A stretch of 36,232 nt of DNA from NCBI GenBank assembly GCA_947170265.1, contig CAMVSV010000024.1, positions 1 through 36,232 on the forward strand, written 5' to 3'. The notes beneath the pieces were generated by a model that ran no database searches, had not been told where the DNA came from, and saw nothing but the letters and a program-made list of their open reading frames with translations. Within the stretch, counting starts at the first letter, position 1; every line of letters starts with the position of its first letter. This DNA comes from an uncultured Prevotella sp. Its GTDB lineage: Bacteria; Bacteroidota; Bacteroidia; Bacteroidales; Bacteroidaceae. Shown here piece by piece: positions 32,083 through 36,232 of this stretch. A program made the position numbers and the translations under genes.

Positions 32083-33072
32083 CTACTCCACCCTGTAAGA
32101 CCCTATTTCCTTGAAGCCGTTGAGAAAGTCTCTTACAGCCATGCGTTTCTTTCCACTCACCTGGACTTCAAGAAGTTCAAGTAGGTGGTCGGCACAACTC
32201 ACATACATCCTGTTCTTCTCTATCACGATGTTGCCCACTGCTCCAACAGCAGGCCTTTGAGTCTTTGCCGTCTTAAACACTTTGAGCACCAACGGCTGAG
32301 TACCATCATCCTTTGTCAGCTGAGTCCACGCCCCGGGATATGGACACAGTCCTCTCACGAAGTCGTATACACTCTTCGCCATAGCGTTCCAAGCAATGCG
32401 GCATGTCTCCTTGAATATCTTTGGAGCCTGATGAAGCTCAACATCATCACCCGTTTTGTCAAGCAGCTGTTGCTGAGGTATGCTCTCCACCTGTCCGTCA
32501 CCCTTGATAATCATGTCGATTGTCTCCAAGGCAATCTGCGCTCCGAGCACCATCAGGTGGTCATAGACATATTCCACGTCAGCATCATCGGGAATAGTCA
32601 TCTGACGCTGCATAATGATGCGTCCCGTGTCGATGTCGTGATCAAGGAAGAACGTTGTCACGCCTGTTGCAGTCTCACCATTGATCACTGCCCAGTTTAT
32701 AGGAGCTGCGCCACGGTACTGCGGCAGCAAGGCAGCATGTACGTTGAAGGTGCCAAAGCGGGGCATGTCCCACACCACCTCCGGCAACATCCTGAATGCC
32801 ACCACCACCTGCAGGTCGGCGTGGAAGCTACGCAGCTGTTCGACGAACTCCGGGTCCTTCATCTTCACCGGCTGAAGCACCGGCAGGTTTTTCTCCACGG
32901 CATACTGCTTCACCGGTGACGGTTGCAGCACTGAGCCATGGCGTCCCACCGGTTTGTCGGGTTGTGTCACCACCGCCACAACATTATATTCGTTTTCCAC
33001 CAAGGCTTTCAGGGTCTCCACTGCAAATTCAGGAGTACCCATGAAAACTATTCTCAGATCTTTCTTTTCCAT
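32083..33072 (-). CDS. fmt: methionyl-tRNA formyltransferase
   Basis: This 329-residue cytoplasmic enzyme formylates initiator Met-tRNA using 10-formyltetrahydrofolate. The N-terminal part has IVFMGTPEFAVETL (8-21) and the catalytic block NVHAALLPQYRGAAPINWA (110-128; Asn110 and His112). DHDIDTG (144-150) supplies the conserved aspartate. The C-terminal OB-like domain binds tRNA. I chose the ATG at 33072 (MEKKDLRIVFMGTPEF); the open frame runs 17 codons further upstream, but family members begin close to the MGTPEF motif. It is the last gene of the tsaC-clcA-fmt operon, 56 bases after clcA, and is followed by a terminator. Confidence 0.96.
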   Translation of the reverse strand: MEKKDLRIVFMGTPEFAVETLKALVENEYNVVAVVTQPDKPVGRHGSVLQPSPVKQYAVEKNLPVLQPVKMKDPEFVEQLRSFHADLQVVVAFRMLPEVVWDMPRFGTFNVHAALLPQYRGAAPINWAVINGETATGVTTFFLDHDIDTGRIIMQRQMTIPDDADVEYVYDHLMVLGAQIALETIDMIIKGDGQVESIPQQQLLDKTGDDVELHQAPKIFKETCRIAWNAMAKSVYDFVRGLCPYPGAWTQLTKDDGTQPLVLKVFKTAKTQRPAVGAVGNIVIEKNRMYVSCADHLLELLEVQVSGKKRMAVRDFLNGFKEIGSYRVE

Positions 33073-33128
33073 TTGTCTTTGTTTTAAAATTCGTTGAGAG
33101 AGGAGTGCATGGAAACACTTCATGCCAT

Positions 33129-34928
33129 TTAGTCCTCGCTCATGTCGGCAACCATCTGCCGGTAGACGGTATACACCCTTGACCGTGTGATAAATCCCAG
33201 CAGGCGCTGGTCGGTATCTACCACGGGGAGAACATACGCTCCAGTCTTCTGGAACAACTGCATGACATCCTCCATCGGGTCATTGATATGTAGTGTCTGT
33301 GCCGGCGGCGACATGAGTTGTCTCACCGTGAAACGGTGGTATAGCTCAGTCCTGAAGATTATATGTCGGAGCTTGGTTATGTCAACCTCGCCCAGCAGAC
33401 GCTTGTCCTCGTCACACACGGGGATGTAGTTTGTTCGGCTGCGGCTTATCACATGTATGAGACGTCCCATCTCCATATCGGGCGACACAGGAGCACAGTC
33501 ACGCTCCACCAGGCTATCAAGACTCATAAGGGTAAGCACGGCACGGTCTGTATGGTGCGTGATGAGCTTGCCTTCCCGAGCCAGCCGCATGGCATAGATG
33601 CTGTGTCGCTCAAAGAGATTGGTTGTTAGATAGGCTGTCACACTCACTATCATAAGAGGCACGAAGAGCTGGTAGCCTCCCGTGAGTTCAGCTATGAGGA
33701 AGATGCCGGTGAGAGGTGCGTGCATCACACCCGCCATCACGCCCGCCATACCCAGGAGTGTGAAGTTCTTCTCCGGCACAGCAGCACCGATATCATGAGT
33801 GTTCCACAGGCGAGAGAAGAAGAACCCCATGAAGCCGCCAATGAACAACGATGGAGCAAACGTACCACCACATCCTCCACCGCCATTGGTGGCAGAAGTG
33901 GCAAACACCTTGGTCATCATCACCAGTCCAACATAAGCCACGAGCAGCTCGCCATGTCCTGCGAAGATACTTTGGTTCAGCAGTTGGTTCCAGTCGTCCT
34001 CGCCCTCGCCGTTGATGAATATGCTCAGGCTGTCGTAACCCTCTCCATAGAGTGACGGGAAGAAGAATATAAGTGTGCTGAGCACCAGACCGCCCACCAA
34101 GAGCTTCAGGTATGGGCGTGAGGAGAGTCGGGCAAAGCCGTTCTCACACCATGTCATCAGTCTCATGAAGTATACAGACAACAGCCCACAGGCTATACCA
34201 AGGAAAATGGTTGGCACCACCCTCTGCAGCTGCCATGCCGAGTCCATGTGGAAGCTGAACAGCGAGTCACTGCCAGTGAAGAAATATGAGAAACACGTTG
34301 CCGTGACACAGGCGATGAGTATAGGTAGGAGCGATGCCATGGTGAGGTCAACCATCAGCACCTCAAGGGTGAACACCAGACCTGCTATGGGAGCTTTGAA
34401 GATGCCGGCGATGGCTGCCGAGGCTCCGCACCCCACCAATAGCATGAGCGTCTTGTTGTCAAGCCGGAACAGCTTGCCGAGGTTACTGCCTATGGCTGAG
34501 CCTGTGAGCACTATAGGAGCTTCGGCACCCACCGATCCTCCGAAGCCTATGGTTATGGCAGATGCCACCACCGAGCTCCATGTATTGTGTGCCTTCAGAC
34601 GTGACTGCTTGGAAGATATGGCATAGAGCACCCGTGTTATACCATGTGAGATATTGTCTTTTACCACATAGCGCACGAAAAGCGACGTGATGTATATGCC
34701 CACGACGGGAAACAGGAGGTAGAGCCAGTTGTAGGTCTCGGAATGAAAGCCCGAGCGCAACAGGAATTGTATCTGGTGGATGAGACTGTGGAGCACATAA
34801 CCTGCCACGGCAGCAAACACTCCCACGAAGAACGAGAGCAAGAGTGTGAACTGCTGGTCAGAAACATGCTGTTCACGCCATGTCACCATACGGCCTACAA
34901 AAGTGGTGTTTGTCCTGTTATCCTCCAT
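33129..34928 (-). CDS. clcA: CLC-family chloride channel/transporter with CBS domains
   Basis: This 599-residue inner-membrane CLC protein exchanges or conducts chloride. About 30-450 is the multi-helix channel domain. The first selectivity motif is GFGGSVGAEAPIV (128-140), with Glu136 in the gating glutamate position. The second filter segment GGCGGTFAPSLFIGG lies at 351-365. After it, about 465-595 holds two CBS domains (NYIPVCDEDKRLLGEVD, GAYVLPVVDTDQRLLGFITRSR), which usually bind adenine nucleotides and gate the channel. It sits between tsaC (22 bases) and fmt (56 bases) in one operon, an order I recall as common in Bacteroidales. Channel versus exchanger cannot be told from sequence alone. 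Confidence 0.93.
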   Translation of the reverse strand: MEDNRTNTTFVGRMVTWREQHVSDQQFTLLLSFFVGVFAAVAGYVLHSLIHQIQFLLRSGFHSETYNWLYLLFPVVGIYITSLFVRYVVKDNISHGITRVLYAISSKQSRLKAHNTWSSVVASAITIGFGGSVGAEAPIVLTGSAIGSNLGKLFRLDNKTLMLLVGCGASAAIAGIFKAPIAGLVFTLEVLMVDLTMASLLPILIACVTATCFSYFFTGSDSLFSFHMDSAWQLQRVVPTIFLGIACGLLSVYFMRLMTWCENGFARLSSRPYLKLLVGGLVLSTLIFFFPSLYGEGYDSLSIFINGEGEDDWNQLLNQSIFAGHGELLVAYVGLVMMTKVFATSATNGGGGCGGTFAPSLFIGGFMGFFFSRLWNTHDIGAAVPEKNFTLLGMAGVMAGVMHAPLTGIFLIAELTGGYQLFVPLMIVSVTAYLTTNLFERHSIYAMRLAREGKLITHHTDRAVLTLMSLDSLVERDCAPVSPDMEMGRLIHVISRSRTNYIPVCDEDKRLLGEVDITKLRHIIFRTELYHRFTVRQLMSPPAQTLHINDPMEDVMQLFQKTGAYVLPVVDTDQRLLGFITRSRVYTVYRQMVADMSED

Positions 34929-34950
34929 TATGAAGCACTTTCCTTTCTCT

Positions 34951-35520
34951 TTACTTTCTTATCACCGTCACCTCACCGTCAGCAGTAAGCTTTATGATGC
35001 TTGACGGGGTATGTGGTTTGTGTTCCTGGCGGCGTGAGTAGCAAACATAGTCAACAGCATTGAGTATCTCCTCGGAGATGTCGCCATAGTTCTGTGCCGC
35101 CGGCTCGCCACTGATGTTGGCACTGGTGCTCACCAACGCCTTCTGGAAACGGTAGCACAGCTCATGGGAGAAGGGTTCCTTGGTGATGCGTATGCCTATG
35201 CTGCCATCGTCGGCAATGAGGTTTGGTGCAAGGTTTACAGCATTGTCAAGGATAATGGTAGTAGGCTTCACCACAGCATCAATGAGCTGCCATGCCACAT
35301 CTGGCACATTACGCACGTAGCGTTGAAGCCGGGCATCGGAGTCTACGAGGCATATCAGAGCCTTGGAGTCATCGCGCCGTTTAATCTCATAAACCCTTTT
35401 TACCGCTTCGGCATTGGTAGCGTCACAACCTATGCCCCACACCGTGTCAGTGGGATAGAGTATCACCCCACCTTTTCTAAGCACCTCTACGGCGTTTCTA
35501 ATATCATCTTCTTGTTTCAT
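34951..35520 (-). CDS. tsaC: L-threonylcarbamoyladenylate synthase (TsaC/Sua5/YrdC)
   Basis: This 189-residue enzyme makes threonylcarbamoyl-AMP from threonine, bicarbonate and ATP for the t6A modification of ANN-decoding tRNAs. The YrdC fold signature is complete: GGVILYPTDTVWGIGCDATN, VYEIKRRDDSKALICLV (the KxR pair), IGIRITKEPF and VSTSANISGEPA (the SxN motif). It is the short form without the Sua5 C-terminal domain. The ATG at 35520 fits relatives best; an in-frame ATG at 35544 is also possible. A well-formed promoter lies 80-110 bases upstream. It is the first gene of the operon with clcA and fmt. Confidence 0.93.
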   Translation of the reverse strand: MKQEDDIRNAVEVLRKGGVILYPTDTVWGIGCDATNAEAVKRVYEIKRRDDSKALICLVDSDARLQRYVRNVPDVAWQLIDAVVKPTTIILDNAVNLAPNLIADDGSIGIRITKEPFSHELCYRFQKALVSTSANISGEPAAQNYGDISEEILNAVDYVCYSRRQEHKPHTPSSIIKLTADGEVTVIRK

Positions 35521-35600
35521 TATCTGACTTTTATCCTTTTTCAATCTCAGTTTGCATGCCTACAGGTCAATAGTGTGGCACTCTGAAAAACTATTGCGCT

Positions 35601-35633
35601 GCAAATATAATGAGAATTCTGCAAATAGCCAAA
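35601..35633 (-). promoter_or_regulatory. promoter of the tsaC-clcA-fmt operon
   Basis: On the minus strand TTTG (35633-35630), a 20-base spacer and TATATTTGC (35609-35601) closely match the Bacteroidetes promoter. It lies upstream of both possible tsaC starts. Confidence 0.8.
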
Positions 35634-35639
35634 TATATG

Positions 35640-36062
35640 TCTGCAACATTGAGAATTACGCATAAACATGAGAAACCGTTGATATATAGTAGACTATAGC
35701 AAGATATTTCCCTCCATCGGCAGCAGTCTCTAATTTCTGGGAGCAAGACCATATAAAAATCATCATGAGCTATTCGCAGAAATTCTCGTTGCAAGTCTGA
35801 CCGTCGTGGATCGCTACACTTGAAATTTAATCAAAAATGAATATCAAAAAGTTAATGCATAATTTGTCAGCTGGCATGCTGAGCAGTTAAGCAGGATTTG
35901 CTATCAGAAAACGATATTATCATTTTGCACATCATAAATGCTTATATTCAATAGTGTTGGATTGCTCATCGACCTATGGTCGCTTGCCAGAAACAAGAAA
36001 TACGACACAACAGACACAACTGAAATCGGTTACAGCAAGATGACTTTTCTCGCGAAAATTCC
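35640..36062. other. gene-free stretch at the right side of the window
   Basis: No credible gene is seen. The first 200 bases have no recognisable structure. The rest holds a dispersed repeat relic (35843-36013) and then runs into the terminal inverted repeat. Confidence 0.55.
35843..36013 (+). repeat. dispersed foldable repeat, copy 3, with head and tail
   Basis: At 35843-35899 the landmarks ATCAAAAA, TAATGCATAAT, GGCATG, GAGCAG and GCAGGATT match the sequence upstream of the AAA-ATPase-like gene (minus strand of 14974-15031). At 35927-36013 the body matches copies 1 and 2, with the hairpin CGACC-TAT-GGTCG intact and the outer stem weakened by one mismatch. ACACAACAGACACAACTG at the end recalls the tail upstream of that gene. 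Head and body are only 27 bases apart, with no gene between. Confidence 0.7.
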
Positions 36063-36232
36063 CGTGAAACATTTTGTGAATAAGTGTGAAACGATGTGAA
36101 AAATTTAACAAGCTCTTTAACATTTGGAGACTAAGAGAGGCTCAAAAACCGCCTCTATAACTCGTTGGTAATCAAAAGGTTGGAAGGGGCATTTTAAAAG
36201 AGCCTCTTTTAGCGTGCAAAAGAGCCTCTTTT
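36063..36232. repeat. right arm of the long imperfect inverted repeat
   Basis: This is the reverse-complement counterpart of 193-363. It contains two copies of the palindromic 15-mer, at 36196-36210 and 36218-36232, and is cut by the window edge. Confidence 0.75.

Noticed and set aside
1..36232. CRISPR array
   Set aside because: Repeats present are palindromic 15-mers or dispersed elements; there is no regular repeat-spacer pattern and no cas gene.

Overview
The window looks like the chromosome of a Bacteroidales bacterium, most probably Prevotella or a close relative. The evidence is Bacteroidetes-type promoters (TTTG, about 19 bases, TAnnTTTG) and secreted proteins with a C-terminal sorting-like tail. 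The mix of housekeeping genes and the palindromic AAAAGAGGCTCTTTT repeats at both ends also fit. I see no transposase, integrase, CRISPR array, tRNA or rRNA.

Layout. (1) 1-477: palindrome-rich repeat DNA; its inner part (193-363) recurs inverted at 36063-36232. (2) 478-2865, minus: a polysaccharide-locus nucleotidyltransferase and a PglE-like aminotransferase. (3) 3310-8530, plus: a secreted protein, then an aconitase-family hydratase and NADP-isocitrate dehydrogenase, ending at a two-way terminator. (4) 8635-27583, minus: a long Wzx/Wzy-type surface-polysaccharide locus. It holds a PglC-like initiating transferase, a PglD-like acetyltransferase, five glycosyltransferases, an EpsG-type polymerase, a flippase, two membrane acyltransferases and two LicD proteins. 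It also holds a cytidylyltransferase/oxidoreductase fusion, a class V aminotransferase and a GNAT enzyme. An unrelated AAA-ATPase/nuclease gene interrupts it. About 19.2-27.7 kb is much richer in A+T than the rest and looks like the exchangeable part of the locus. (5) 27675-29757, minus: an unknown membrane-anchored protein and mannose-6-phosphate isomerase. (6) 30245-32050, plus: a large secreted protein. (7) 32083-35520, minus: a housekeeping operon tsaC-clcA-fmt. (8) 35545-36232: promoter, dispersed repeat relic and the right copy of the terminal inverted repeat.

How it may work together. PglE-, PglD-, PglC- and PglA-like proteins suggest a repeat unit begun on undecaprenyl phosphate with a diacetamido-trideoxyhexose such as N,N'-diacetylbacillosamine. 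The 4,6-dehydratase is not in the window. Glycosyltransferases extend the unit, LicD proteins add a phospho-alcohol or phospho-amino-alcohol from a CDP donor, acyltransferases decorate it, the flippase exports it and the EpsG-type protein polymerises it. The aminotransferase, the cytidylyltransferase fusion (whose oxidoreductase half lacks the usual catalytic motifs) and the LicD pair form the least familiar module. Other unusual structures are three touching perfect inverted repeats inside a glycosyltransferase gene, a dispersed foldable repeat beside the AAA-ATPase gene, a G8 tract in an acyltransferase gene, and a tandemly duplicated promoter.
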